DNA from: Bimuria novae-zelandiae CBS 107.79
Lineage: Eukaryota > Ascomycota > Dothideomycetes > Pleosporales > Didymosphaeriaceae
Length of the DNA stretch: 49,932 nucleotides
Direction: 5' to 3'
Assembly (NCBI GenBank): GCA_010015655.1
Contig: ML976705.1
Coordinates: 437,425 to 487,356, forward strand
Both the position numbers and the translations under genes were made by a program. Below are positions 32,995-44,491 of the stretch, one piece after another. How positions within the stretch are numbered: the stretch's first letter is position 1; each line of letters opens with the position of its first letter. The notes beneath the pieces were generated by a model. The model saw only the letters and a list, made by a program, of their open reading frames with translations, had not been told where the DNA came from and did no database searches.

Positions 32995-34155
32995 TTGAAC
33001 AACGGCTGCTTCTTGATACCAAATCCTATCCTCATGGAGCAAAGCACCCTCATCTGTCGTGGCGTTGGGCTGCGAGGCGTGGACCCATACCAGGTCTCGC
33101 CAGGGTACACACTCTTTGCCCACCTCACCAGCCCCGGTACCGTGAAGCTCATCGACAACCACGGACAAGAGGTTCATCGATGGGACCTATCGTATCGACC
33201 CGGCCGACATGCGCAGATAGTTCGGAATGGTAATCTCGCGTACAATGGCGTTCACCCGGACGCGCCGCGCTTGTTCCCGCTCTGGCAAAAGTATCGAGGC
33301 GGCGTGATGATGGAATTGGACCCGCAAGGCAATGTCGTGTCAGAGCACCGAGACCCGCTTGCGCACCATGATCAACATCACCTGGACAACGGCGAGCTAC
33401 TTTATACGACTGTGGAAAGACTGGAGCTAGAAAAGGGTGACTCTGTGCTCGGAGGGATCCCACACAGCGAAGCACCAGATGGGAAGGTTTATGCGGACTG
33501 CATCAAGCATGTCTCATCTTCAGGAGAGCTGTTGTGGTCCTGGAAGGCGATCGACCATTTGGATCCGAAGAAGTTTGCATTACAACCGCATTATCCTCGC
33601 GAGCACTGGCCATTGATTAACTCACTATACTCCCTAAAAGACGGCAACATCCTTGCATCACTTCGAAGCGTCTCCGCCGTCATCATCATCTCCCGGGAGA
33701 CAGGTGAGATTCTCTGGCACCTTGACTCTACTGTAGTCGCGCAACAGCACTGCGCAAGCGAGATGGAAGATGGAAGCATCTTGATATTCGACAACGGAAC
33801 CTTTCGCCACCATGAAAGCGCAACGTACTCAAGGGTTATCCAGGTGTCTCGAGAAGACAAGAGAATCGTCTGGGAGTACAAGGACCCGCATCCGATGACC
33901 TTCTTTACTCCTTTAATGGGTGGTGCTCAGAGGCTTCGTGGTGGCAATACTCTCATCACTGAGGCGGCGTTCGGTCGCATTTTCGAGGTTACACAGGAGG
34001 GCGAGCTTGTCTGGGAATACATCGTTCCTGATTTCGCAGCCTACAAAGGCCTAGATGCAAAAGAGATCGAAGGTTATTTCCCGTATCCGGCAAATGCGCT
34101 ATTTCGCGCATACAAGTACGCTCCAGAACAGATCCCCTGGCTCCATCCCAATTGA
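32995..34155 (+). CDS. Arylsulfotransferase-like (ASST) beta-propeller protein, intronless
   Basis: A 386-codon open frame without intron. The first ATG is at 32995. A second at 33034 (MEQSTLICRGVGL) would give 373 residues and fits the family's start better. The N-terminal part PGYTLFAHLTSPGTVKLIDN with GQEVHRWDL, and the His/Asp cluster LAHHDQHHLDNGELLYT, match the ASST-type fold. Repeated G-E-(L/I)-(L/V)-W motifs (GELLWSWKAIDH, GEILWHLDS, KRIVWEYKDPH, GELVWEYIVPDF) are the propeller blade repeats. Characterised ASSTs transfer sulfate between phenols; whether this one does is unknown. There is no signal peptide or membrane segment. Lack of introns next to intron-bearing genes, and the resemblance to bacterial ASST-like proteins, raise the possibility of transfer from bacteria. 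The family call rests on recalled motifs. Confidence 0.8.
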   Translation: MNNGCFLIPNPILMEQSTLICRGVGLRGVDPYQVSPGYTLFAHLTSPGTVKLIDNHGQEVHRWDLSYRPGRHAQIVRNGNLAYNGVHPDAPRLFPLWQKYRGGVMMELDPQGNVVSEHRDPLAHHDQHHLDNGELLYTTVERLELEKGDSVLGGIPHSEAPDGKVYADCIKHVSSSGELLWSWKAIDHLDPKKFALQPHYPREHWPLINSLYSLKDGNILASLRSVSAVIIISRETGEILWHLDSTVVAQQHCASEMEDGSILIFDNGTFRHHESATYSRVIQVSREDKRIVWEYKDPHPMTFFTPLMGGAQRLRGGNTLITEAAFGRIFEVTQEGELVWEYIVPDFAAYKGLDAKEIEGYFPYPANALFRAYKYAPEQIPWLHPN

Positions 34156-34430
34156 TTAGATAGGCTCGGGGGCGAATCATGCGCTGTCAGTTTGCTGTAG
34201 TAATAGAATTCCCGTATTCCTTGATTACCCATACAACGTCTTGAAGAGTGCGAACAGTGATCTTGGTTATCGATGCGTCCTGTGCAGAGCGGTGGTAATT
34301 TTCCATACGAAGTTCTTATATTGCACAACGCAGCAACGGATGTGTCCCCAGGCTTTATCTTCAACCCGCGGAAGAGAATCGTATCCAGGCTGAGTTATTT
34401 CGGGTCTTTTGCGCCTCGACAGTCAACTCA
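34156..34430. other. Short convergent intergenic region
   Basis: 275 bp between the ends of the arylsulfotransferase-like gene and the zinc-cluster regulator gene. No distinct terminator element is recognised. Confidence 0.5.
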
Positions 34431-36211
34431 TCATACTAGAGGTTGGAAATCAGGTAATATCGATCCATCCATTAGATCAAATGATGTTGACCCATAGAAT
34501 TCTGGGAACAATTGAGCAAAATCATCTTGTATGGCAGGATCAACTCCAGCATACGAAGTATTCGGGCTAGGCCCAGTGTTGGGACGCAACTTCTTATGGA
34601 AAGCAGCAACAACATCACCCATCGTATAGGCGACATGACAAGGAAGTCCGATGGCATGCAACCACGACACAAGCGACAGTACAATCCCGTCAAGCATCTG
34701 AAGATCGTGGGACAGGGAAAGCTGCTCCTCGTAGTTGCTGAGCAAGCGGCAGAGCGTAACCGCTGCAAAGCTGATCATGTGGTAAATGTGATCGGTGAGA
34801 TGCCTCGTGCGTTCGTCGGTCGTATTAATGGCGAGATTGATGATGGATGTGGAGAGGCGCACCATCTCCGAGAGAAGCGATTCTCGCACAGCAGAGGATC
34901 CTGTCTTCAGCGACTGGTCGTAGGCCATCAGCTGAGCGAAGAAATAACCCATTTGCACAAATTGTGATCGCGGTTGATCCAGAAGCCAGCCCCACTCCTC
35001 TTTCCACCGGTGAAGGGAATCTTGCGTCTTTGGAAGATCGGTCGACAGGCTACAATTCCTGTAGATCACCCAATACAGAGAGACCTCGGCCACCATTCTT
35101 GATTCGAAGTTCGTGGCGTTGTTCGAACCAAGAACCAGCCTACATCTGCTGATATCGTCGTCGTCAAGCACCGACTTGCGTCGCGTGCCGACACAATAGT
35201 GAAGGTGCACCAAGCATAAATGATTCCAGATGCACAAGCGATCGAGGTCTGGCTGACCCAAAACAGTACTGCGAGTTCCTCTTTCGAACGCGAAAAGACC
35301 GCTTGCGATGCTATGCTGGAGAGCAAACCCACTGAGTAACCAACTGTCCATTCCTAGGGGAAGTTGCCCTATAGTGGTCGACCACAGGCTGAGGACGAGT
35401 GAAGCCTGGAAGAACTCAAGAGGCTGCGGGACACTAAGCATCGATTGTGAAAGCAGGGCTTTCGCATCCTGAAATAGTTTTGGGGCAAGGCGTGAGGCTA
35501 GTTCCTGCGACACATGGCGAACAGCGATCAAACAGCAAGCCGTGAGCAGTAGCGGAGACTTTCGAACATCTTCGAGCAAACGGATAATAGGTGCATCGGC
35601 GTCGAAGGATACCCATCGCCCGTAGTGTTCGTTGAACAGAGCAAGTAGGGAAGACGCCTCCTGCTCACTGAGCAGTCCTTTGAGGATGATGTCGTCGGAC
35701 AGACCTCGCGATGGCGTGTTGGTCGTAGTCCTCTCAGTACAGCGTATACCAGACTGGGCTGTAACATCGCGCAAGACGAACAATGGTGCAGGAACTTGTT
35801 CGCGCTGTGCTTCGGGGTTTAAAAGATTAGCCACATCCAATGGGGTGTAGCTTTTAGCGGTCCTTCCTCCTTCTTCGTGGCCATCTTCAGACTCTACTTG
35901 CTCCAACCGCTTCGCGAGATCATATACAAGACTTTCCAGACGTTCCAATCTGTATTCTGTGATATTGTTGCCTTCGGTGGCGCCATTTCCTGCTCCTGAT
36001 GTAGGAGGCCGAGAGTATGGAGTGTCAGCGCTCAAAGAACATTCCTGGGCGAGGCGATCACAGCGTAAGCACGGTCGACCTTAGGAATCAGTACAGCCAA
36101 ATACCATTACCTAAACATTTATCACTCACCAGGGGCTGTCTCATAACACCGTGTCTTCTGCTTTCGACACGCTGTGCACGCTTTGGACGCGCGACCACGA
36201 TCTGGCGGCAT
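34431..36211 (-). CDS. Zn2Cys6 fungal transcription factor
   Basis: A nuclear DNA-binding regulator of 576 residues in two exons, 36211-36130 and 36079-34431. Residues 12-41 form the binuclear zinc cluster C-x2-C-x6-C-x8-C-x2-C-x6-C (CTACRKQKTRC, then CLRCDRLAQEC). The 50-bp intron 36080-36129 has a GTGAGT donor and an AAG acceptor, and it splits the cluster between the third and fourth Cys, a common place in this family. A short coiled coil (YRLERLESLVYDLAKRL) lies at about 70-86. The middle region carries FNEHYGRWVSF near residue 175, LLEDVRKSPLLLTACCLIAV after it and SLWSTTIGQLPLGMDSWLL further on. This resembles the fungal-specific factor domain of PrtT-like/War1-like regulators, from memory. 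Target genes are unknown. The neighbours (permease, ASST-like gene) are candidates only by position. A transposon ends 141 bp upstream of the start codon. Confidence 0.9.
36080..36129 (-). other. Intron of the Zn2Cys6 gene, AAG acceptor
   Basis: GTGAGT donor at 36129-36124 and acceptor AAG at 36082-36080. The phase (G|GT) restores a perfect zinc-cluster spacing, which supports the unusual acceptor. Confidence 0.8.
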
Positions 36212-36352
36212 CGCTTCGATTCAACTAGCAGCCATTACTGTTTTCGGATGGGCCCGATATACTCGGAATGAACTTATACTTGAAAAGGCGATGACGGAGA
36301 TGAAGGGGATGGTACGCGTGATGCAGGCGCTGCTGAAGAGGCGATAACACTA

Positions 36353-36401
36353 CCCTGCCGAGACAGTCAGTGCGCCGCGACACTAACGCGCCACCCCAAC
36401 A
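36353..36401 (+). repeat. Left TIR, 49 bp
   Basis: Begins CCCTGCCGAGACAG and is an exact reverse complement of 45261-45309. Confidence 0.97.
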
Positions 36402-36442
36402 GATGTAGCACCTCAACTTTGACGCGCCGCATCTCCACCAAT

Positions 36443-38099
36443 ATGGATCCGATTGAGGCTGCAATCATCGCTATCGACTCACGAGAACCTGGAGAAACTT
36501 TCTTATATAGAAAAATTGCAGAAGAATTTGGTGTTGTGCGGTCAACATTAACGCGCTGGCATAGACGCGCCATGTAGGCGCGTATATAGCTACTATAGAC
36601 TCGCTAAAATTTTAACTAATAATAAGAATCTAAGCTTCTATAGTATATATAGCGTTTTACTTAGAAAGGTCTACCCCCTACGCGTTAGATAATCTAAAAC
36701 TTTATATTAATTATTACTAAAAAGGATATCTCTATGTAATAGGTTAATCGCTTTATTAGGCGCTATTTTGACTCCCTAATCTTGCGATGGACGACTAGGC
36801 TAGATAGTAATTACTATAACGTTAATTTAGGCGCAAGATATAGGCTCTACTTTAAGCTTCTACATAAAAAAATTATAAAGTATGGCATAGAGCCTTAGCA
36901 TACCTATAATATGGACGAAAAAGGCTTCCTACTCGGCATCACCGGCAGGTCAAAAAGGATCTTCGACAGGCCTATATATAAGAGTCGCCAAGTGAGGCAA
37001 TCTATCCAGGATGGCAGTTGTAAGTAGATCTCGCTCATCGCATGTATATGCGCCGATAGATCTACTATTAATCTATTACTAATCTATTAATCTAACGCTG
37101 AGACTCTATAATTAAGCTAGGTTAAGGAAATTAACGTTAATTCTTATAGAGTCTTTATCACCTCATCAACCTCTAGATAGTTAAGCAACGAGATAGGACT
37201 TTAATAGCTAAAATAGGTGTTTAATCGCTATACTAAGGAGAAGGCTCGACAATAGTGGCAACTCTTAGTCCTTAATAGGTATAGATCTTACGTTACTATA
37301 GATTTTATTAACTACTATAATCAGAAAAAGATCCTCCTTGCGATATTTCCCCCTCACGCCACTCATACGCTATAGCCTCTAGACGTTTGTGTGTTTAAGT
37401 CTCTTTCTGCCGCCTACTCTAACAAGCTCTCCGCATACCTGTATAAGAGTTAGGGGCTATTAATAATTGCTAAAAGAGACTTCTTTACACTATTCTAAAG
37501 GGCCTAGATAATATTAGTTACGCCGTAATTAATTACTAAAGCTTTTAAGTATATAGGTATCTCGCCGCCAGATCCTACACCAATCCTTAGTTAATTTAAT
37601 AGAGATAAGTCTCTAAAATAGAGATTATGTAAAAGCTCTACTTTAGTACTTAGCGCGTCTAATTAGCGCAAAATTAATTAGCTTTTAAAAGTTATTATTA
37701 ATACAGGGGGAGGTAATAAGGCTAAGAAGCTAAGTCGCACTATACACTTAATCTCTATATAGAAGTAGCTCCTAGAGCATAAGAATTAGGGGCTATAAGA
37801 AGCCCTCACAAACCAGAAACAGCGTTAAATAAAGGGCAGGACTCTACCTTTTAAGCAGCTAGATAAGTGGCATAGAGGATCTGTTTTCTAGTTACCTGCC
37901 CGCGTATAGAGGGCGCGCGATTCTCTCAGCCAACAAAAGGCTAAAAAGCAACAACTACAACTCCAGAAAAGTGAGCAAAGAGAGATCTAGATAGCAAATA
38001 GGCAGCTTAAAGCTTATCTACTATAGGAGAAGCGTGTTACGCGTATAGTAGCTAGAAATACGCGTGCTAAAGAGAAAGCTAATTAGGCTACTAAGTAAC
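36443..38099 (+). pseudogene. pogo/Fot1-type transposase, RIP-inactivated and truncated by insertion
   Basis: ATG at 36443. The first 44 codons are open and give a Psq-type helix-turn-helix (AAIIAIDSREPGETFLYRKI, AEEFGVVRSTLTRWHRR) before the first TAG. The DDE domain follows: NMDEKGFLLGITGRSKRIF near 36908, with the first catalytic Asp; a degraded second-Asp region (VLNRYRSYVTIDFINYY) near 37270; and AIFPPHATHTL.PLDVCVFK near 37350. The tail is rich in charged residues (RVTRIVARNTRAKEKAN). All stops are TAA/TAG. The retrotransposon entered at the GTAAC near the 3' end of the frame (38095). The enzyme would cut and paste the element at TA sites, but this copy cannot be active. Confidence 0.88.
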
Positions 38100-38550
38100 T
38101 ATTAAGATCTAAACATGTACGAGACGCAGAGGGCCAACGGGTCCTCAGCAAGGGTAACACTCGGCGGGGCTGTTCAGCCGAGGTCACGTGACATGCCATC
38201 CCGCCAAGCAAAACCATCCTAGATAGTGTAACCATCCCGGATGGCAAGACCGTCCCGGATGGTGAAGCCATCCCGGATGGCAGGAGGATAGAGGATGGCA
38301 GGATTCATGTAGTATATAGAGAGCTCGAATATCCCTCCCGGATATTCGTGTTTAATCTTGTTTATTAATCTATCGTTTAGATCTGAATAAACAACCTTAT
38401 TAATTTAATTATGCTGTACACACCTTTAATACTAACGCTCTAGTAATAAGCGTAAGCTATTACTACGACCCTCTCTCGTCCTACTAGTACTCCTGCCCGA
38501 GAACTAACTATAGCCCGTTTAGGACCAGCTATCCTAAATGGAACCTAACA
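38100..38550 (+). repeat. 5' LTR of chromovirus C
   Basis: 451 bp. Contains five 18-bp units (38195-38284) around CATCCCGGATGG. The first base pair shows a RIP change (TATTA for TGTTA). Confidence 0.97.
38195..38284. repeat. 18-bp tandem array with CCCGG cores in the 5' LTR
   Basis: Five units starting at 38195, 38213, 38231, 38249 and 38267. The consensus is about ACCATCCCGGATGGCAAG, an imperfect palindrome. Only the last three have an intact CCCGG. Confidence 0.9.
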
Positions 38551-38567
38551 TTTTAAACACCCTTAAC

Positions 38568-41500
38568 ATGAGTACTAATAGGACCCCTAACTCTTCCATG
38601 GCTTCGGACAACCATGTCACCCCTATGGGGGATGGCAAGAACAAGGCACACAAACCCAATTTGTATAATAGTAATCGTACCCTCCTTAATACCTGGCTGT
38701 TGCAACTAGACCTCTACTTTTTTAACTAAAACTAAGACCTTAAAGACAAAAAGAAAGTTATCTTTGCAGTAACTTACATGCAAGGAAGCGCTAAAGAATA
38801 AATCTATCCTTACCTAGTTAAATACCTAGACATGGATCACGATAACGAGGATAAAGACTACATTAACAGCAACGAAGATGCTATTAACATTATTAAGGAC
38901 TACGCCAACTTTAAGAAATGCCTCTAATAAATATTTAAAATTGCTAATAAAACCGCTATCGCTAAGCGTGCGATCTAGATAATCTAATAGTAACAATTTA
39001 TAGCCAAGTATGTAGCCGAATTCTATAAGTACGCCGTGCAACTTGACTAGGAGGATAAATCTCTTAAGATAATATATAAATAAGGCCTTAAACGTAATGT
39101 GCGCGAGGAACTCCTACGTAGTAGTGTAAAGATAGAGATTTTAAAAGAACTATATAAAGAGACTATTCGTATTAATAGGGAATAGTTCGCATTGCAAGAA
39201 GAACTACGTAAGAATCCGAGGAACGTTAGTTTTAAATAACAGGCACCTATAGTCTACAGGGCGCCGCCGAAAATACCTTAACGCCAGCAACGTAACTATT
39301 ACGGACCCTAACCTATAGAGGATGTCTAGTTTAATAACCTAGAAAAGGGAACAGGAAAGGCTATAGGCCTCTAAAAGCCTAACTAGCGCAACCTAGATAG
39401 AACCTAACGTAAGAGAACCAGGACGCGCCTATATTTTATATATAGTAAACTAGGCCACATCGCCAGGAACTACAGATCTAAGAATAAGGTTATTAGATAG
39501 TTAAACGTACTATCCGTCGCAGATATAGACGCAACCAACGAGAAATAGTAAGTAATAAACGCTGTTAAGTAACTTAATATCTAAGATAAAGACTCGGAGC
39601 AATTAGAATTACCTAACTTACGACTCTATAAGGATGCAAACGAAAGTTTGGACAAAAATAAAAAGGAGAAGGAACTAATGCCTCGATCTCCTACACCTTA
39701 CCCTAGCTAGAACAAACTAGTTACTAGTAAGATAACGAACGTTTTCGACTTCTTAGAAAAACACTAACCTTGAGAAGGAGACTTCGGGTTTACGACAGTA
39801 AAACGACAAGACTACGCAGAAGTATTTTTTCATGCTTATTAACCTAACCTGGTTAGTAAAGCAGCACGAGAAATGGCGGACCACTATTACGCCCACAAAG
39901 ACCCCAAGAAGAAGTACCTAAATAAAAGCCCGAACTACGAACTATAGTATAACCTAGACCACCGTAACCCTACGCATAAGACCATACGATGGACCCTCTA
40001 TAGAGAAGATTAATATACCATTTATTACCAAGCTAAGGAATACAGCTACTTTCCCCGAATATACTAACGATGCAGATAGGAGTGGTTTAACTACCCTATT
40101 AACTATTACGACGTTCACCTCTAAGATAAACGTAAAACGCGATACTTTCTACACCTTAACTAAGCACTAAACTAAGCGCTATTACTACTAGTTAATAGAA
40201 AATGCGCGTTAAATAAATAGCAAACATGCTTACACCCTAACTGCGAGGAATATAAGGAGTAAAAGGATAAGTATAGGTTTAATCGCGTACTAAAAGGGAC
40301 CACGACCCTTAGGATTAAAACGGTAATAAAGGAAGAAGACGGTGAAGCTATCTTAAAAGAGGCCTAATAATAACCTTAAAGGAAAAAGAAGGAAGGACAC
40401 CTTAAACCCACGGAGCTAGTTACGAAGAAAATATCTTTTTTAGACCTAGGCTTAGGCGAGAAAACGCCTTTAAGGAACTAAATGCCACGAACAGTCAGGC
40501 ATTAATTAAGCTACTAGTATAGCTTAAAGAAACATAGATAAAAGCCATGCTGGACTCAGGAGCACAGGAAAGCTATATATTAAGAAAAGCACTTAATAGA
40601 GCGGGACTCTATAAGCGCAAGAAGGCCATACCCTATGCTATCTATGTCGCGAATGGATAACTAATGCCCGGTAAAGCAACCATTGAATACGAGGTCGAAA
40701 CCACCCTCACGATCCATGGATACCAGGAATCGATTACCCTCGACATTATTAAAGAAGCCAATCACGACGTGATTTTAGGATTACCCTGGTTAAGGAAGCA
40801 CAACCCTACAGTTAACTAGAAAAAGAAAGAGCTATCCTTTAAGCGCTGTAACTATGCATTATAAGTAAAGCCTACGCATTAATAGAGTATGATAGTAGAT
40901 AAGAGAGCTATTAATAACATAATCTCGCAATCGAAAGTCGATAAACACGAAACTAACTTGGCAGACGCTGGCAGGAACTACTAGGTTATAAAGCGTAAGC
41001 ACGAAGAGAATAGCACACCTTTTAATATTCCCAACAAATATAAGGAATAGAGTTATTTGTTTTAGGAAGAGAAAGGAGCCAACGCCCTTCTTAAGTATAC
41101 ACACTAAGACTATCGCATTGTTCTTAAAGAGGGAAAGACGCCACCCTTTAGACCACTATATAGATAAAGCGCAAAAGAACTCTAATAGACACGCGAATTC
41201 CTAAAGAAAGCCCTTAAGAGGCAATAGATACGCAAGTTAGAATTGCTAATAGTATTACCCCTAATATTCGTTGCAAAGAAGGATAGAACACAACGTCTAT
41301 ACATCGACTATAAAAGGCTAAACGACATGACGATTAAGAACAGATACCTACTACTAAACATACAAGAATCTCGAGACAGGCTAGGACGAGCCAAGATATT
41401 CACACAATTCGACCTACGAGACGGATACCACCTCATACGAATAGTAGTAGGTGATAAGTGGAAGACAGCCTTTTAAACCAGATACGGACTGTTTGAGTAC

Positions 41501-43756
41501 TAAGTTATGCCTTTTAGACTTATGAACGCACTAGCAACGTTCTAAGCAATAATTAATAACGTACTAAGGAACTACCTCGACATATTTATAGTTGCCTACC
41601 TTAACGACATCCTGATATTCTCTAAACAAGAGAAGGATTATATATAACACGTATAAACGGTACTATAAGCACTAGACAGCGCCAATCTATAATTAAAACT
41701 TAAGAAATGCAAGTTCCATGTTATAGAACTAGAGTTTCTAGGACATGTTATTAATACCGAAGGTATCTAAGTAAGCCCTTTAAAAATTAAGGAAGTAAAG
41801 AAGTAAAAATTACTTACTAACCTTAAGAAAGTACGAGCCTTCCTTAGATTTACTAGATTTAATAGACAGTTTATCACAGACTACTCCAGAATTACGCTAC
41901 CACTTACGAACCTCACAAAGAAAGACTAACCTTTTAACTAGATAAAAGAATGCGAGCAAGCATTCCAAACGCTATAGAAAGTATGTATTACGCCACTAGT
42001 CCTTATATACTTCTAGGATAATAAACCCCTGCGTATTAAAACAAACGTAAGCGACTTAGTAGTCAGAGCATGTGCGAAATAAGAGAAAAATGGTAAATAG
42101 CACCTAATTATATACTACGCACACAAGTTTACACCCGAAGAATTACGATACAAAGTACACGACAAAGAACTACTCGCGATTATAAAAGCTATTAAACACT
42201 AGAGGATCTATGCACATAGTTGCTTAGAACTTACGATCTTTACAGACTACAAGAACCTCACACGCTTTATAACTACGAAGGAACTAACCTAACGACAAGC
42301 AAGATAGTTAGAAACGCTGGGATAATACAAATTTAAAATTATATATACCCTAGGTAAGGAAAACAGACGAGCAGATGCTCTTAGCAGAATAAATAATAAT
42401 AGAGAAAAGGTTAAAACCTACTCCGCCATACTAAAGAAAAATCCCGACGGTTCTTTAGAACCCACGGTAGAACTTAATTAACTCCTTATACTTACACGAG
42501 AAGTACCAAAGGAACAATAGACAGAGGTTATACGATAATACTACGACGACCCTGTATATAGACACCCTAGAATTAAGAAGATAATAGAACTAATCTAGAG
42601 AAACTATAGCTTTAAAGGAATTAAGGAAGTAGTAGCAACCTATATACGCAAATACGTAGAATGCTAGCGTAATAAACACGCAACACATCTTAAGTACGGA
42701 GAAATGTAAGCTATCCAGATACCCATAGCACCATGGGAAGACATCGTAATGGACTTTGTTACAGGATTGCCAAAGTCAAAAGATCCTATAAACGGAGTAA
42801 GTTACGACGCAGTACTAGTAATTGTATGCAGATTTACTAAATACGTAGAATTATTACTATACAAAAAGATAATAATAGTAACGGAACTAGCGTTCCTTAT
42901 CCTAGATTAACTTATACGACATCATGGCATCCCCAAGACAATTATTAGCGATAGAGACAAACTCTTCACTTTAAACTACTAGACAACACTTATAGCACTT
43001 ATTAGAACGAAACGAAAACTATCAACAGTCTACTACCCATAAACAGACGGACAAACAGAACGTACGAATCAAACAATAGAAACGTACCTACGCATCTACT
43101 GTAATAACCAGAAAAATAACTAGATTTCCCTATTACTAATAGCATAATTAGTATATAATAATAAGATATTAGCAGTAACTGGATATACACCGTTCTATAC
43201 AAACCACAAAAGACATCCACATCTCTTTAATCAAACATTTCCTACTACTATCAGAACAGAAGAAGCCATCAACACGGCTACAAAAATAAAAGAAATATAT
43301 CAACAACTCCGAGAGAACCTCGAGAAAGCTTAATAGCAAAGCATTTCCTACATAAACTAAAAAAGAAAAATGGCACCTTAGCTAAAGAAGGGGGATAAAG
43401 CATACCTGCTTACGAAAAATCTTTGAACTTAGAAGAAGAAGCACAAGAAACTAGATTACGTTAAGGTTAGACTATTTTTTATTTCTAAACAAGTATTACT
43501 AGTTAACTACTAATTAGAATTACCACCAGACGCTAAAATACACCTAGTATTCTATATAGATTAATTGGAACTAGCAGACCCTGAAACACTAGTCGGAACC
43601 ACCTTCTATTACTAGCTAGAGGAGGAAACCGAATTCGAAGTTAAGAAGATACTACGACACACGGATTAGCCACGAACCTACTTAATTAAGTAGAAAGGAT
43701 ATCTACACTTAGAAGACACATAGGAACTAGAAGCAAACCTTAATAACTATTGCTAA
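38568..43756 (+). pseudogene. Chromovirus C Gag-Pol polyprotein, RIP-inactivated
   Basis: A Gag ATG at 38568 gives MSTNRTPNSSMASDNHVTP and runs open to 38727. A zinc-knuckle remnant YFIYSKLGHIARNYRSKN lies near 39430-39480, with Cys turned to Tyr. The protease motif MLDSGAQESYI is near 40549. The reverse transcriptase frame opens at 41243 ([20 protein letters not shown]), with a catalytic box YLNDILIFS at 41597 in place of YLDDILIFS; the Asp-to-Asn change fits GAC to AAC by RIP. RNase H, with DKELLAIIKAIKH near 42165 and RRADALSRI near 42370, is followed by integrase (APWEDIVMDFVTGLPKSK near 42730, TDGQTERTNQTIETYL near 43047). A C-terminal chromodomain EFEVKKILRHTD...KGYLHLEDT lies at 43630-43715, with its Trp residues read as TAG. 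The stop is TAA at 43754-43756. The chromodomain defines it as a chromovirus. Confidence 0.93.
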
Positions 43757-44360
43757 ATATTAGCACAATACCATCGTCAGACCACGAGAAGGAACCAGAA
43801 ACAATCAGAGGAGAACCAGATAGGAACTCGTTAAGAAAAAGATCCATTGGTGGATTAGGAAGGGGATTGTTGGCCTGTGACCAGCCCGGATTAGCGAGGA
43901 AATTGTCTTAGAACGGAGCAACCGCACTCGAGCTCTCCGTCTCTTGCACCTTATCCTAAGTATCTACCCCTTAACTCTAATAAACCTTTACTATCGCTAA
44001 ATCACGACGAGCAAATTCTTGTTCACGACTCTTCACCTCCAACAACTCTAATCTACTTTAAGCCAAGAGAGCTTCCGCACGAGCAACCGCAAGCTCTTTC
44101 TTACGCTTCTCTTACTCTACCTTTTCCCATTCTTCTTTAGGAACGTACAGCTCACACTTAGCATGCGCAGCAATACAGCCAGCGCAACGACTAGATGCGG
44201 TATCCACGAAACATCGCAAATTCTTCTTTGTACACCTTTTACAACGAAACACTATCTCCTTTGACGACTCGCGAATACGAACGGCGCGATCGTGTCGCTC
44301 TTAGGTCGAAGTCTTCTTGCGAGGCGCACGCGCTTTGCGGGGCTTAGGATCCTTAGGCAT
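43740..44360 (-). pseudogene. Antisense accessory ORF of chromovirus C: Zn2Cys6 plus coiled-coil protein
   Basis: A single minus-strand frame of 207 codons from ATG 44360 (MPKDPKPRKARAPRKKTST) to TAA 43742-43740, overlapping the end of pol tail to tail by 17 bp. Seven internal TAA/TAG codons fit RIP of CAA/CAG, and there is no frameshift. At 44243-44154 all six cysteines of a fungal zinc cluster are present: CKRCTKKNLRC, eight residues, then CAGCIAAHAKC (spacing 2-6-8-2-6). A basic N-terminus precedes it. A charged coiled-coil-like stretch (EEWEKVE.EKRKKELAVARA, then SRLELLEVKSREQEFARR) follows, and then a Ser/Pro-rich tail (NNPLPNPPMDLFLNEFLSG). The frame stays open upstream into the 3' LTR to an ATG at 44645, so transcription from the LTR in antisense is possible. 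Role inferred: DNA-binding regulator. No family member is known to me. Confidence 0.75.
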
Positions 44361-44491
44361 AGTTAGGAAGGCATTAAGGCCAGAACGCGAAAACAGCGAC
44401 TCACGCGAGTATTTATATGCGACGACCGTATCTGCAGCCAGGGGGCGCGGAACGAGGATACCAAGGACGCTATCTGAAAGAGGGGAGGTGA

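Noticed and set aside
34512..34967. 151-codon plus-strand ORF
   Set aside because: Antisense shadow of the transcription-factor gene.
38083..38271. 62-codon minus ORF in the 5' LTR
   Set aside because: It is the LTR copy of the upstream part of the antisense ORF at the 3' LTR. Here it reads into the host transposon and is meaningless.
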